A DNA stretch of 64,000 bases from Porifericola rhodea (GTDB lineage Bacteria > Bacteroidota > Bacteroidia > Cytophagales > Cyclobacteriaceae), in the NCBI RefSeq assembly GCF_030506305.1, contig NZ_CP119421.1:2023501-2087500 (forward strand), read 5' to 3'. The notes beneath the pieces were generated by a model. The model was given only the letters and a program-made list of their open reading frames with translations. It was not told where the DNA came from and did not search any database. Within the stretch, counting starts at the first letter, position 1; every line of letters begins with the position of its first letter. Of the stretch, positions 17,104 to 26,151 are shown one piece after another. The position numbers and the translations under genes were made by a program.

Positions 17104-17991
17104 CTAAGCCTTAGGATGAGCCTGATCAAATACTGACTTTAGCTTCTCCATAGAATTGTGTGTATATACCTGGGTCGCAGCTAAAGAAGCATGCCCAAGT
17201 AAATCCTTAATCGCGTTGAGGTCTGCCCCATTATCCAGTAAATGGGTTGCAAAAGTATGCCTCATCACATGTGGGCTTCTCTTGTCAGCATGCGCATATT
17301 GGTCTAAATATTTGCGTACTGTACGATATACCATCATGGGATAGCATGGGTCACCACTGTTCGTTACTAACAGATAATGCTCAACAGCCTGATTATCTTT
17401 GAAATAAACGGACTTGGTCTCCCGATAGTTAGAGATTAGTTTTAATAAACTTTTATGGCAGGGAATTACACGCTCTTTCTGGCGCTTTCCTTCAACTTTT
17501 ATAGTACCATCTGCATGAGATATATTGGCAGTTTGCAGGTTGATCATCTCAGAAAGACGAATACCTGTGCCATACAGTAGCTCCAGGATTAAACGATCAC
17601 GAAAACCAGGGAAATCCCTACTGAAGGCATGCTCGTCCAGTAGGTTAAAGATTTCATCCTTTTGTACAAAATGGGGTAAAGGGTACGATGCTTTTAAAGC
17701 TTTAACCTTGTGCGTAGGGTTAAGCTTAATATGCTTTCGGTGTTGAAGGAATTTGTAGAAAGAACGAAGCGTACTGATCTTTCTGTTTATGGAGCGAGCC
17801 TTGTTGTTTTTTCCTGAAAGATCTACAATCCAGGCTCGTATGTCCAGATGAGTTGCATGCGTAATGGATGTCCCCGGAGCATGATGTTTCAGAAATGAAT
17901 TAAACTGAAACAGATCATTGCTGTAGGAACTTATGGTATGTGAGCTCATTCGCTTCTCATAAGTGAGAAACTTAATGAAAGAATCGATCAT
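17104..17991 (-). CDS. xerC: Tyrosine recombinase XerC/XerD
   Basis: A 295-residue integrase-family recombinase with a SAM-like N-terminal core-binding domain (1-85) and a catalytic domain holding the full set R145 (GTGIRLSE), K169, H241-x-x-R244 (HVMRHTFATHLL), H267 (LLGHASLAATQ) and nucleophile Y276. The size and the conserved position between rpsU and hpf in Bacteroidota argue for the housekeeping enzyme that resolves chromosome dimers at dif, not a mobile-element integrase. No att-like direct repeats were noticed nearby. Whether it is XerC or XerD cannot be settled from this window. Confidence 0.92.
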   Translation of the reverse strand: MIDSFIKFLTYEKRMSSHTISSYSNDLFQFNSFLKHHAPGTSITHATHLDIRAWIVDLSGKNNKARSINRKISTLRSFYKFLQHRKHIKLNPTHKVKALKASYPLPHFVQKDEIFNLLDEHAFSRDFPGFRDRLILELLYGTGIRLSEMINLQTANISHADGTIKVEGKRQKERVIPCHKSLLKLISNYRETKSVYFKDNQAVEHYLLVTNSGDPCYPMMVYRTVRKYLDQYAHADKRSPHVMRHTFATHLLDNGADLNAIKDLLGHASLAATQVYTHNSMEKLKSVFDQAHPKA

Positions 17992-18058
17992 AAAAGTCTA
18001 TAGTGATTACCATTGATCACTATAATAAAAAAAGATTAAAAAATTAGGCAATAAAAGC

Positions 18059-18253
18059 CTATATATTTTCTTGAGATCTCATCTTTTGTCTGTAAGCAGC
18101 CTTAAGTCTTTCAGTTCTTCTCTGTACAGAAGGCTTCTCATAATGAGTTCTAGAACGTACTTCTTTAAGCGTACCAGTTTTCTCAAATTTCTTTTTGAAG
18201 CGTTTTAGCGCTTTTTCTATTGACTCGTTTTCTTTAACGTTTACTGTAATCAT
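18059..18253 (-). CDS. rpsU: 30S ribosomal protein bS21
   Basis: A 64-residue basic protein with bS21 features: [21 protein letters not shown] at the start (first 20 residues shown in part), [20 protein letters not shown] and a basic helical tail [13 protein letters not shown]. In Bacteroidota bS21 helps hide the anti-Shine-Dalgarno of 16S rRNA, and rpsU mRNA in flavobacteria has been reported to carry an unusually strong Shine-Dalgarno. Here no purine-rich motif stands within 15 nt of the ATG (upstream AAATCTTAGTTT; the nearest GGA is about 20 nt away). It is the first gene of the rpsU-xerC-hpf unit. Confidence 0.95.
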   Translation of the reverse strand: MITVNVKENESIEKALKRFKKKFEKTGTLKEVRSRTHYEKPSVQRRTERLKAAYRQKMRSQENI

Positions 18254-18484
18254 AAACTAAGATTTTTTTAATTCCGAATAAAGACCGCAAAAATACGGAT
18301 TGATTTTGTTTGATCAAATGAAAGTTGGAAAAATTATGTAAGTCTCCGTAATGGCGGTATTTTTGTAACGCGAAGAGGTGAAAATCAGTTCTTCCGCTTT
18401 TTTAAATTTTTCAATAGTATTAATACAGGAATAAAATATTATAAAAGTAATATTGATTCTGTAGTATTTTTTCTTAATAGAATT

Positions 18485-18492
18485 TACTTTTG
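18485..18492 (+). promoter_or_regulatory. Candidate -7 element upstream of the UDP-sugar operon (TACTTTTG)
   Basis: TACTTTTG matches TAnnTTTG, 35 bp before the ugd ATG. A TTG at 18453-18455 is too far upstream (29 bp) for a normal -33 box, so only the -7 box supports the call. The 274-bp spacer between rpsU and ugd must also hold the divergent rpsU promoter. Confidence 0.35.
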
Positions 18493-18527
18493 TTGCAATT
18501 GTTAAATCCACCTAAATATTTCGCAAT

Positions 18528-19841
18528 ATGAAAATAGCAGTAGTAGGTACTGGTTATGTCGGATTAGTGACAGGAACCTGTTTTGCTGAAACAGGTAATA
18601 CTGTAACCTGTGTTGACATTGATGAAAAAAAAGTTGCCAAACTAAGAAATGGCGAAGTGCCTATCTATGAACCAGGCTTGGAAACACTTTTTGAGCGTAA
18701 CGTAAAACAAGGTAGACTTCACTTCACTACTAACCTTAAAGAAGGTATAGAAGGAGCTAAAGTTATCTTTTTAGCCTTGCCCACCCCTCCCGGAGAAGAT
18801 GGTTCCGCAGACCTTAAGTATGTGTTAAAAGTAGCAGACGACTTAGGAGAGTTGCTTGAAGAGTATGCTGTAGTGGTAGATAAGAGTACTGTACCAGTAG
18901 GAACAGCCGAAAAAGTACGCGCCAAGATTGCTGTAAAAGCCAAAGTAGATTTTGATGTAGTATCAAACCCTGAGTTTTTACGTGAAGGTGTGGCTGTTGA
19001 AGACTTTATGAAACCTGACCGTGTTGTAATCGGTACGCAATCCGAGAAGGCACAAGAAATTATGGAAAAGCTTTATGCTCCTCTGGTAAGACAGGGTAAC
19101 CCTATCATATTTATGGATGAGGCCTCTGCTGAGCTAACAAAGTATGCTGCTAACTCTTTCCTGGCTACCAAAATTACATTTATGAACGAAATTGCTAACC
19201 TCTGCGAAAAACTTGGTGCAGATGTAGACATGGTTCGTAAAGGAATTGGTACTGATACCCGTATTGGAAAGCGCTTCCTGTTTGCCGGTATTGGTTATGG
19301 CGGAAGTTGTTTCCCGAAAGATGTTCAGGCTTTAGCTAAATCGTCTAGTGAAGCAAAATACGACTTCAAAATTTTGAATGCTGTAATGGACATTAATCAG
19401 TCTCAAAAGACCAGATTGATAGAAAAAGCTAAGCAACATTTTAACGGCGATCTTAAAGGAAAAACCTTTGCTATGTGGGGGCTTTCATTTAAGCCTTATA
19501 CTGACGATATTCGTGAGGCTCCTGCGCTGTATAATATAGATGCGCTGCTGGCAGAGGGAGCAAAAATAAAGGCCTATGACCCTGAAGGGATGAAGAATGT
19601 AAGGGAAATAGTAGGTGATAAAATTGAGTTCTGTGTAGATGAGTATCATGCTGCTGAACAGGCTGATGCTATTTTTATCATGACAGAGTGGCCTATCTTT
19701 AGAACGCCTGATTTTGCTAAACTGAGCTCCATTGTAAATGGTAAGGTTATCTTTGACGGAAGAAACCTCTACGACCCTGTGGCAATGGCTGAACTTGAAT
19801 ATTCATATTATAGTATAGGAAGAAAAGATATTAATGGCTAA
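18528..19841 (+). CDS. ugd: UDP-glucose 6-dehydrogenase
   Basis: A 437-residue NAD-dependent enzyme oxidising UDP-glucose to UDP-glucuronate. It has the Rossmann motif [10 protein letters not shown] (7-16), the central [16 protein letters not shown] and [15 protein letters not shown] segments, the catalytic cysteine C261 in [10 protein letters not shown], and a C-terminal UDP-binding domain ([17 protein letters not shown]). The length is typical. It is the first gene of a three-gene operon and overlaps the decarboxylase gene by 8 bp, so its product is likely passed on to make UDP-xylose or used directly for uronic-acid polymers. Confidence 0.97.
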   Translation: MKIAVVGTGYVGLVTGTCFAETGNTVTCVDIDEKKVAKLRNGEVPIYEPGLETLFERNVKQGRLHFTTNLKEGIEGAKVIFLALPTPPGEDGSADLKYVLKVADDLGELLEEYAVVVDKSTVPVGTAEKVRAKIAVKAKVDFDVVSNPEFLREGVAVEDFMKPDRVVIGTQSEKAQEIMEKLYAPLVRQGNPIIFMDEASAELTKYAANSFLATKITFMNEIANLCEKLGADVDMVRKGIGTDTRIGKRFLFAGIGYGGSCFPKDVQALAKSSSEAKYDFKILNAVMDINQSQKTRLIEKAKQHFNGDLKGKTFAMWGLSFKPYTDDIREAPALYNIDALLAEGAKIKAYDPEGMKNVREIVGDKIEFCVDEYHAAEQADAIFIMTEWPIFRTPDFAKLSSIVNGKVIFDGRNLYDPVAMAELEYSYYSIGRKDING

Positions 19842-20781
19842 AAAAAGAATTCTCATCACTGGTGGAGCCGGCTTTCTCGGCTCCCATCTTTGCGATCGCT
19901 TTCTTAAGGAAGGATATTATGTAATCGCAATGGACAACCTAATTACTGGTAACCTCAAAAATATTGAACATCTGATGCATAGAGAGGACTTTGAGTTCTT
20001 TCATTGTGATGTCTCAAATTATGTTCATATTCCGGGTGAGCTGGATTATATTCTTCATTTTGCTTCACCTGCAAGCCCAATAGACTATTTAAAAATGCCT
20101 ATTCAGACCCTGAAAGTGGGTTCTCTGGGAACACATAATTGTTTGGGGCTGGCAAGAGCAAAAGGAGCCAGAATACTGGTAGCTTCTACTTCAGAAGTTT
20201 ACGGTGATCCTACTGTACACCCTCAGCAGGAAAGCTACTGGGGTAATGTAAACCCTATAGGCCCAAGAGGAGTCTATGATGAAGCTAAGCGTTTCCAGGA
20301 AGCTATTACTATGGCTTACCATACTTATCATAAACTGGAGACCAGAATCATCCGTATTTTTAATACCTATGGCCCTCGCATGCGCCTGAATGATGGTAGA
20401 GCACTTCCTGCCTTCTTGGGGCAGGCGCTTAGGGGTGAAGATCTTACTGTTTTTGGAGATGGCTCTCAAACGCGTTCATTCTGTTATGTAGATGATTTGG
20501 TAGAAGGCATATACCGTCTATTACTAAGCGACTACCCTTATCCTGTAAATATTGGTAATCCTGATGAAATATCTATCAAAGATTTTGCTGAAGAAATTAT
20601 CAAACTTACGGGGACAGACCAAAAGATAATTTACAAGCCGCTTCCTCAGGATGACCCTATGCAGCGTCAGCCAGATATTACTAAGGCTAAAGAGATTTTG
20701 GGCTGGGAGCCTAAAGTATCCAGAGCTGATGGCTTAAAAATTACTTACGACTTCTATAAAAACCGCGAAGAAGATGTCTAA
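19834..20781 (+). CDS. UDP-glucuronate decarboxylase (UDP-xylose synthase), extended SDR
   Basis: A 315-residue extended short-chain dehydrogenase: NAD site [14 protein letters not shown] (about 8-21), [15 protein letters not shown], catalytic YDEAK (Y148, K152), IFNTYGPRM and [14 protein letters not shown]. The set MDNxxTG...NI plus NTYGPRM and the length fit UXS enzymes, which oxidise, decarboxylate and reduce UDP-glucuronate to UDP-xylose. Position directly after ugd (8-bp overlap) supports this strongly. UDP-xylose would feed a xylose-containing exopolysaccharide or glycan, but no glycosyltransferase for it is nearby. Confidence 0.92.
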   Translation: MAKKRILITGGAGFLGSHLCDRFLKEGYYVIAMDNLITGNLKNIEHLMHREDFEFFHCDVSNYVHIPGELDYILHFASPASPIDYLKMPIQTLKVGSLGTHNCLGLARAKGARILVASTSEVYGDPTVHPQQESYWGNVNPIGPRGVYDEAKRFQEAITMAYHTYHKLETRIIRIFNTYGPRMRLNDGRALPAFLGQALRGEDLTVFGDGSQTRSFCYVDDLVEGIYRLLLSDYPYPVNIGNPDEISIKDFAEEIIKLTGTDQKIIYKPLPQDDPMQRQPDITKAKEILGWEPKVSRADGLKITYDFYKNREEDV

Positions 20782-21808
20782 GCACTCTTCAAAAGTTATT
20801 GTAACAGGTGGAGCCGGCTATATCGGCTCTCATACTGTTGTTGAACTGGTAAATGCAGGCTATGAACCTATTATAGTAGATAATTTTGTAAACGCAGAAA
20901 AATCTGCTATTCAGGGAATAGAGACCATTCTTGAACGTAAAGTAACAGTGTACGAAGGAGACTGTGCTGATCATGACTTTATGAAAGGAGTTATTGCTCA
21001 GGAGTCTGATATCGTAGGTTTAATCCATTTTGCGGCATATAAGGCCGTAGGCGAATCTGTAAAAAAACCACTCAAGTATTACAGGAACAATACTGATAGC
21101 TTGCTAACCTTGCTAGAGTTGATGGTAGAGCACAATATCCATCATATTGTATTTTCCTCCTCTTGCACCGTATATGGTCAGCCAGATAAACTTCCGGTTA
21201 CAGAAGAAAGCCCTAAAAAACCAGCGGAATCCCCTTATGGAAATACCAAACAAATTTGTGAAGAAATTTTAGAAGACTGTGTTAACAGTGAAATGCCGGT
21301 AAATGTGGTGGCACTGCGCTATTTTAACCCTATTGGGGCACATGTTTCTGCTCAAATTGGTGAACTGCCATTAGGTGTACCTAACAACTTGGTGCCATTT
21401 GTAACCCAGACTGCTGCAGGTATCAGAGAAAAACTGACAGTCTTTGGAAACGATTATAACACACATGATGGTACATGTCTGCGCGACTACATTCATGTAG
21501 TAGACCTGGCAAAAGCTCATGTAAGTGCTCTGAATTATCTGGGTAAAAAATCAGAAGCTAGTACTTATAATGTATTTAATATTGGTACGGGCACCGGAAG
21601 TACAGTACTTGACGTAATCAATACGTTTGAAGACGTTAATGATATTAAACTTAACTATACAATTGGCCCCAGAAGAGCTGGTGATGTAGAAAAGGTATAT
21701 GCCAATGTAGACTATGCCAATACTGAACTCAACTGGAAGGCTGAGCTAAGCCTTGCTGATGCGCTGAAAGATGCTTGGAGATGGCAACTTAGCCTCAAAA
21801 AAGACTAA
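20774..21808 (+). CDS. galE: UDP-glucose 4-epimerase
   Basis: A 344-residue extended SDR with [16 protein letters not shown] (about 9-24), [10 protein letters not shown], the catalytic SPYGNTK (Y155, K159), YFNPIGAH and [17 protein letters not shown], all matching GalE. It interconverts UDP-glucose and UDP-galactose with bound NAD. It overlaps the decarboxylase by 8 bp (ATG inside the preceding stop region), so three UDP-sugar enzymes are translated from one mRNA. Its TAA interlocks with the stop of convergent pdxJ. A UDP-GlcNAc or uronate epimerase role cannot be excluded from sequence alone. Confidence 0.93.
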   Translation: MSKHSSKVIVTGGAGYIGSHTVVELVNAGYEPIIVDNFVNAEKSAIQGIETILERKVTVYEGDCADHDFMKGVIAQESDIVGLIHFAAYKAVGESVKKPLKYYRNNTDSLLTLLELMVEHNIHHIVFSSSCTVYGQPDKLPVTEESPKKPAESPYGNTKQICEEILEDCVNSEMPVNVVALRYFNPIGAHVSAQIGELPLGVPNNLVPFVTQTAAGIREKLTVFGNDYNTHDGTCLRDYIHVVDLAKAHVSALNYLGKKSEASTYNVFNIGTGTGSTVLDVINTFEDVNDIKLNYTIGPRRAGDVEKVYANVDYANTELNWKAELSLADALKDAWRWQLSLKKD

Positions 21809-22518
21809 GTTAATTGCCTTAAGTACAGCTGAATAGTGTTTTCCAGTCCTAAATAAAGGGCATCACAAATTAAAGCATGACCAATGGATACCTCGTCTAA
21901 AAAAGGTATCCTTTCTTTTAAATACTTTAAGTTATCCAGGTCCAGGTCATGGCCTGCGTTGAGCTCCAACCCTAGCTCATGAGCCTTTTCTGCAGTAGCC
22001 ACATATGGTGCTACAGCTTTCTCTTTGTCTTTGTGGTAACCTTTAGCGTAGCTTTCTGTATAAAGTTCTACCCTGTCACAGCCAATGGCTGCGGCTCCCT
22101 CTGCCATCTTGGGGTCGGGGTCTATAAAAATAGAGGTGCGAACGCCAAAACTTTTTAGCTCACGAATTACTTCTACCAAAAAATCTTTCTCTTTAAATGT
22201 ATCCCAGCCTGCGTTTGAAGTAATAGCTTCAGGGGGGTCAGGAACCAGGGTTGCTTGTGCAGGACGAGCTTCCGCGATAATATTCATGTATCGCTCGTCG
22301 GGGTAGCCCTCAATGTTAAATTCAGTGCTAATAGCCTTTTTAAGGTCAAACACATCTGCTCGGCGAATATGTCTTTCGTCAGGGCGGGGGTGTACAGTAA
22401 TACCCTGTGCCCCAAAGCGCTCCGCATCCAATGCCACCTTTACTAAATCTGGATTATTACCCCCACGGGAATTTCTAAGCGTGGCGATCTTGTTGATATT
22501 AACGCTAAGCTTCGTCAT
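21805..22518 (-). CDS. pdxJ: Pyridoxine 5'-phosphate synthase
   Basis: A 237-residue TIM-barrel enzyme of the DXP-dependent vitamin B6 pathway, condensing 3-amino-2-oxopropyl phosphate with 1-deoxyxylulose 5-phosphate. Signatures are [17 protein letters not shown] at the start, [14 protein letters not shown], the NIEGYPD segment, [16 protein letters not shown], and the ending HDLDLDNL...[13 protein letters not shown]. The length is normal. It overlaps galE tail to tail by 4 bp and is divergent from yqeY with a 65-bp spacer. Confidence 0.97.
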   Translation of the reverse strand: MTKLSVNINKIATLRNSRGGNNPDLVKVALDAERFGAQGITVHPRPDERHIRRADVFDLKKAISTEFNIEGYPDERYMNIIAEARPAQATLVPDPPEAITSNAGWDTFKEKDFLVEVIRELKSFGVRTSIFIDPDPKMAEGAAAIGCDRVELYTESYAKGYHKDKEKAVAPYVATAEKAHELGLELNAGHDLDLDNLKYLKERIPFLDEVSIGHALICDALYLGLENTIQLYLRQLT

Positions 22519-22583
22519 TGCTGCTGTTTTGTGTAAATTGCCTCCAATTTATAAAATTATTATCAATCCAAACTGTTTTCACT

Positions 22584-23033
22584 ATGAGTTTGAAATCACA
22601 AATAGATCAGGATATAAAGCAGGCCATGCGAGATAAAGACCAGGATGTACTGCGTACTTTAAGAAGCATCAAATCGTTAATTTTGTTAGCAGAAACAGAA
22701 AAAGGAGGAGGACCTGAAATTACAGAAGCTGACGAAATGAAGCTTCTTACTAAAGCGGCCAAACAAAGAAAAGAGTCGCTGGAAACTTTTAATGAGCAGG
22801 GTAGAGATGACCTGGCTGCCAAAGAAAAAACAGAGTTAGAGATTATTGAGCGTTATTTGCCTAAGCCTATGACTGAGGATGAAGTTAAACAGGTATTAGA
22901 AAAAATTATTGCCGAAGAAGGCGCCAGCGGCATGAAAGATATGGGCAAAGTGATGGGAAGAGCTACCTCCGAACTAGCCGGGCGTGCAGATGGTAAGCAG
23001 ATCTCTAACTTAGTAAAACAGTTACTTAACTAA
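22584..23033 (+). CDS. GatB/YqeY domain-containing protein
   Basis: A 149-residue YqeY protein. The start chosen is the ATG at 22584 (MSLKSQIDQDIKQAMRDKD, the usual family start); a longer frame from a TTG at 22518 would run into pdxJ's start region and looks false. Helical N-terminal part with LRTLRSIKSLILLAE, central EELEIIERYLPKPM-like segment (here KTELEIIERYLPKPMTEDEV), and GASGMKDMGKVMGRATSELAGRADG near the end match the tRNA amidotransferase GatB C-terminal-like domain. Such stand-alone proteins are linked to tRNA-dependent amidation by homology only; the function is unproven. Confidence 0.9.
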   Translation: MSLKSQIDQDIKQAMRDKDQDVLRTLRSIKSLILLAETEKGGGPEITEADEMKLLTKAAKQRKESLETFNEQGRDDLAAKEKTELEIIERYLPKPMTEDEVKQVLEKIIAEEGASGMKDMGKVMGRATSELAGRADGKQISNLVKQLLN

Positions 23034-23044
23034 CCAGCAATATA

Positions 23045-23575
23045 TTGAGCATTTGGGACTTTGTAATACTGGTAATTCTACTGGCAGGTGCTTACCGAGG
23101 TTTTCAAAAAGGTTTGTTGAGAGAGGTAGTAGGCATTATAGCTCTTGTAGCAGGAGTAATAGGAGCTGTACAATGGATGCCTCAGGGCATTACATTTCTT
23201 TCAGAAACTTTTGATACCCAGTCTGAACTACTACCTGTATTTTCGTTTTTTCTTATATTTATCGCTATTGTCATAGTTATTTCTTTGGCAGGAAGATTGA
23301 TAAAGTTAGCTATAGACCTAACACCTATAGGCTTTATTGATGGTATTGGTGGAGCCCTTTTAGGGATGCTTAAATGGGCACTGGGAGTCAGTGTGGTTTT
23401 ATGGGTACTGGATGCTGCACAACTCGGCCTGCCCGAAGGAGAAGAAAACAACGTAGTTTACAATAATGTAAAAAGTGTAGCTCCTTATGTTTTTAATAAC
23501 TTAAGCGAGTGGTCGCCCATAGTAGCCGAAATGATCAGAAAAATACAGGAAATCTTTTCTGAAATTGAGTGGTAG
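23045..23575 (+). CDS. CvpA family membrane protein
   Basis: A 176-residue protein with four hydrophobic segments. It begins WDFVILVILLAGAYRGFQKG, the typical CvpA start with the conserved G-x-x-(R/K)G turn, then REVVGIIALVAGVIGA, and later GFIDGIGGALLGMLKWALG. CvpA proteins were named for colicin V production and are implicated in envelope integrity. The start is TTG at 23045, 11 bp after yqeY, since the next in-frame Met is at residue 38. Confidence 0.88.
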   Translation: MSIWDFVILVILLAGAYRGFQKGLLREVVGIIALVAGVIGAVQWMPQGITFLSETFDTQSELLPVFSFFLIFIAIVIVISLAGRLIKLAIDLTPIGFIDGIGGALLGMLKWALGVSVVLWVLDAAQLGLPEGEENNVVYNNVKSVAPYVFNNLSEWSPIVAEMIRKIQEIFSEIEW

Positions 23576-23725
23576 TGCAGTAAAATGGGTTAAAAAAATT
23601 ATAATTGTTAACACTACCTATCAGCACAGCGTTAATAGTACATAAGTGAATATCTTTATTACATTTAACGCTTAAATTTGAAAAATCTAATTTAATTGAA
23701 CCGGTAAATTAATAAACTGCTATCA

Positions 23726-24490
23726 ATGGCATTTACAGTACATAATAGAAATGGGTTTAAGTACCTGGACGAAGGAGAAGGCGAAGTGATGGTGTTGTTA
23801 CACGGGCTGTTTGGCGCGCTGAGTAACTGGGATGATGTAGTCAATAAATTTTCTGAAAGTTATCGGGTGATGATCCCGCTACTGCCTGTATATGAAAAGT
23901 CTTCCAGAAAAGAAGGGGTAATTGGACTGACCCGTTTTCTAGAAAGGTTCGTTGATGAGATGGAGCTTAACCATATGACCATCATGGGTAATTCTTTGGG
24001 TGGCCATATTGCATTAATATATACCATTAATAATCAGGAGAAAGTAGATAGGCTTATTCTTACGGGTAGCTCTGGATTATTTGAAAATTCAATGGGTGGT
24101 TCTTTTCCAAAAAGAGGAAGCTATGCCTATATTAAAGAACGCGTTGAGTATACTTTTTACGATCCGGCTACGGTTACCAAAGAGTACATAGACGAAGTAT
24201 TTGAAACCACAACCAGCATCTCTAAATGTATGGCTATTGTGGGTATTGCAAAGTCAGCTCAGCGACATAATTTGGCAAATGAATTACATAAAATTAAAGT
24301 GCCTACGCTTTTAGTCTGGGGTCTTAATGATACGATTACTCCCCCGCTGGTAGCGCATGACTTCAATCGTCTGATACCAAACTCTAAGCTGCGGTTTATT
24401 GACAAATGCTGCCATGCTCCTATGATGGAGAACCCAGAAAAGTTCAACGCAATTCTGGAAGCGTTTCTAGAAGAAAAAACATTAGTATGA
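23726..24490 (+). CDS. Alpha/beta hydrolase
   Basis: A 254-residue alpha/beta hydrolase. It has the oxyanion loop LLHGLFGALSNW (24-35), nucleophile elbow GNSLGG (S90), acid in WGLNDTITPP and a C-terminal His in DKCCHAPMMENP. The lid region (about 115-165) is helical. It resembles C-C bond hydrolases and haloperoxidase-like esterases, but specificity cannot be assigned. It overlaps the CBS-domain gene by 4 bp (ATGA) and so belongs to one transcription unit with it; this order next to nadK and pdxJ is recurrent in Bacteroidota. Confidence 0.88.
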   Translation: MAFTVHNRNGFKYLDEGEGEVMVLLHGLFGALSNWDDVVNKFSESYRVMIPLLPVYEKSSRKEGVIGLTRFLERFVDEMELNHMTIMGNSLGGHIALIYTINNQEKVDRLILTGSSGLFENSMGGSFPKRGSYAYIKERVEYTFYDPATVTKEYIDEVFETTTSISKCMAIVGIAKSAQRHNLANELHKIKVPTLLVWGLNDTITPPLVAHDFNRLIPNSKLRFIDKCCHAPMMENPEKFNAILEAFLEEKTLV

Positions 24491-25152
24491 TTGCTAAAGA
24501 CCTCATAAACCCTATTATACCTGCACTCAAAGTTAGTGATGATATAGCGCGTGCTTCTTCACTAATGGACGACTATAGGTTGTCTATGCTGCCGGTATTG
24601 GAAGAAGAGCACTTTCGTGGATTTATCCACGAAGATGCTTTGTACGATGACATATTTGATAAACCTACTTTGGGTGACTATCCGCTCATTACCAACGGAT
24701 GCAGTGTAAGGCAAGAGCAGCATTTTTACGAAGTAGTAAAAGTTGCAAGCGAATGTCAGAATGGATTGGTGGCAGTGTTGGATAGCGAAGAGAATTTTCT
24801 CGGTGTAATTACCGCAGAAGATTTGGTGCAAAATTTTGCTAAAACAATAGCGGTACAGTCTAGTGGAAGTATTATAGAGCTATCATTAAAACATATAGAC
24901 TACTCCCTCGCTGAGATTACTCGGCTGATAGAGGCAGAAAATGCTAAAGTAATGGGCTGCTTTTTAAACAGTGACGAAAAAGATGATACCCTAATTAACG
25001 TCACTTTCAAGCTGGATAAAAAGAACGTAACTCATATTATTGCCACTCTTAAAAGGTTCAACTATCAGGTGGTACGAGTAATACAGGAAGAAAATATGGT
25101 TTCTTACGAAAAAGAAAGATTAGATGCTCTTATGAAATACCTCAGTATTTAA
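24487..25152 (+). CDS. CBS-domain protein with C-terminal ACT-like domain
   Basis: A 221-residue protein starting at ATG 24487 (a longer frame from 24406 would overlap the hydrolase by 85 bp and is rejected). Two CBS motifs (about 1-65, with LMDDYRLSMLPVLEEE, and about 75-125, with GLVAVLDSEENFLGVITAEDLV) are followed by an ACT-like ferredoxin fold (about 138-221, IIELSLKHIDYSLAEITRL then VTFKLDKKNVTHIIATLKRF). CBS pairs bind adenine nucleotides, suggesting an energy- or metabolite-sensing role. It is translationally coupled to the hydrolase and 45 bp ahead of nadK. Role unknown. Confidence 0.87.
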   Translation: MIAKDLINPIIPALKVSDDIARASSLMDDYRLSMLPVLEEEHFRGFIHEDALYDDIFDKPTLGDYPLITNGCSVRQEQHFYEVVKVASECQNGLVAVLDSEENFLGVITAEDLVQNFAKTIAVQSSGSIIELSLKHIDYSLAEITRLIEAENAKVMGCFLNSDEKDDTLINVTFKLDKKNVTHIIATLKRFNYQVVRVIQEENMVSYEKERLDALMKYLSI

Positions 25153-25164
25153 TATCTGTTTTCT

Positions 25165-25172
25165 TACCTTTG
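25165..25172 (+). promoter_or_regulatory. Candidate -7 element before nadK (TACCTTTG)
   Basis: TACCTTTG fits TAnnTTTG and sits 25 bp before the nadK ATG, in the 45-bp gap after the CBS gene. No TTG is seen at the -33 distance, so it may be only a secondary internal promoter. Confidence 0.3.
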
Positions 25173-25197
25173 GTTCTAAAGAACGCCTAACAAACCT

Positions 25198-26073
25198 ATG
25201 AAAATTGCTATTCATGGAAGGAAAGTGAACCAAGATAGCCTTCCTTACATAAAAATTTTGCTGGATACCCTGAATAGCAAACAGGTAGAAATTTACATTT
25301 CTGATATACTTTTTAATCTTCTTAAACATACTACAATAAGCCTAAGTGCTTGCCAGGCCTACAAAAGTTTCGAAGGAGTTCCTCAGGTAGACTATAGCAT
25401 TAGTATTGGTGGAGATGGTACCTTGCTGGAAACAGTAACACACGTTGGTAAGAGCGAAATACCAATCTTAGGAGTCAATACCGGGAGGCTGGGCTTTTTG
25501 GCTACTGTAGCGCAGGATCATATTGAAGAGGCAATAGACCTGCTTTGCAGGCAAGAGTTTTATAATGATCACCGCACTTTGCTGAAGGTAGAGGCCAAAA
25601 CACCGATAGCAGAAGGTCTCAACTTTGCCCTTAATGAGTTTACGGTCATCAAAAAAGATACCTCTTCTATGATAATTGTACATGCCTATATAGATGGCAT
25701 GTTTTTAAACTCTTATTGGGCAGATGGGTTAATCGTATCAACACCTACAGGTTCTACAGGTTACTCATTAAGCTGTGGTGGTCCGGTAGTATCTCCACAA
25801 TCAAGCAACCTGATAATTACGCCAGTAAGTCCTCACAACCTTACGGTGCGTCCTTTAGTGGTTTCTGACGATAGTGTGATCACCTTAAAAGTAGAAAGTA
25901 GGAGTGAAAACTTTTTATTATCTTTGGATTCAAGGTCTTACACAATTAATACCTCTACTGAGTTAACACTCCAGAAGAGTAGTCATAAAGTAAAGCTGGT
26001 TAAATTTAGTGACAATGACTTCTTAAATACTCTGCGGCAAAAACTCAACTGGGGGTTAGATGTAAGAAATTAA
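25198..26073 (+). CDS. nadK: NAD kinase
   Basis: A 291-residue enzyme phosphorylating NAD to NADP. It shows the GGDGT motif (71-75), NTGRLGFLA, the NE/D region ALNEFTVIKKDTSSM and the glycine-rich WADGLIVSTPTGSTGYSLSCGGP, which are the conserved NADK segments in order. Length is normal and the protein is cytoplasmic. In Bacteroidota nadK commonly neighbours pdxJ, a CBS protein, a DUF6089 barrel protein and uppS, exactly as here. Confidence 0.97.
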   Translation: MKIAIHGRKVNQDSLPYIKILLDTLNSKQVEIYISDILFNLLKHTTISLSACQAYKSFEGVPQVDYSISIGGDGTLLETVTHVGKSEIPILGVNTGRLGFLATVAQDHIEEAIDLLCRQEFYNDHRTLLKVEAKTPIAEGLNFALNEFTVIKKDTSSMIIVHAYIDGMFLNSYWADGLIVSTPTGSTGYSLSCGGPVVSPQSSNLIITPVSPHNLTVRPLVVSDDSVITLKVESRSENFLLSLDSRSYTINTSTELTLQKSSHKVKLVKFSDNDFLNTLRQKLNWGLDVRN

Positions 26074-26151
26074 TTTTGATAGAGTTTGCCTTCAGAGTAA
26101 ATTACTGTATCTAACAGTTTAAGTTTGGATCAAGTGCTAAAGCATATTCAA

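Noticed and set aside
17104-17991. Integrase of a genomic island
   Set aside because: The rpsU-xerC-hpf order, full housekeeping Xer motif set and lack of att repeats indicate the chromosomal Xer recombinase.
22518-22583. N-terminal extension of the YqeY gene from a TTG
   Set aside because: It would begin on the start codon region of divergent pdxJ and add residues absent from the family; ATG 22584 gives the usual N terminus.
24406-24486. N-terminal extension of the CBS-domain gene into the hydrolase
   Set aside because: An overlap of 85 bp with no family match; ATG 24487 forms a normal ATGA overlap.
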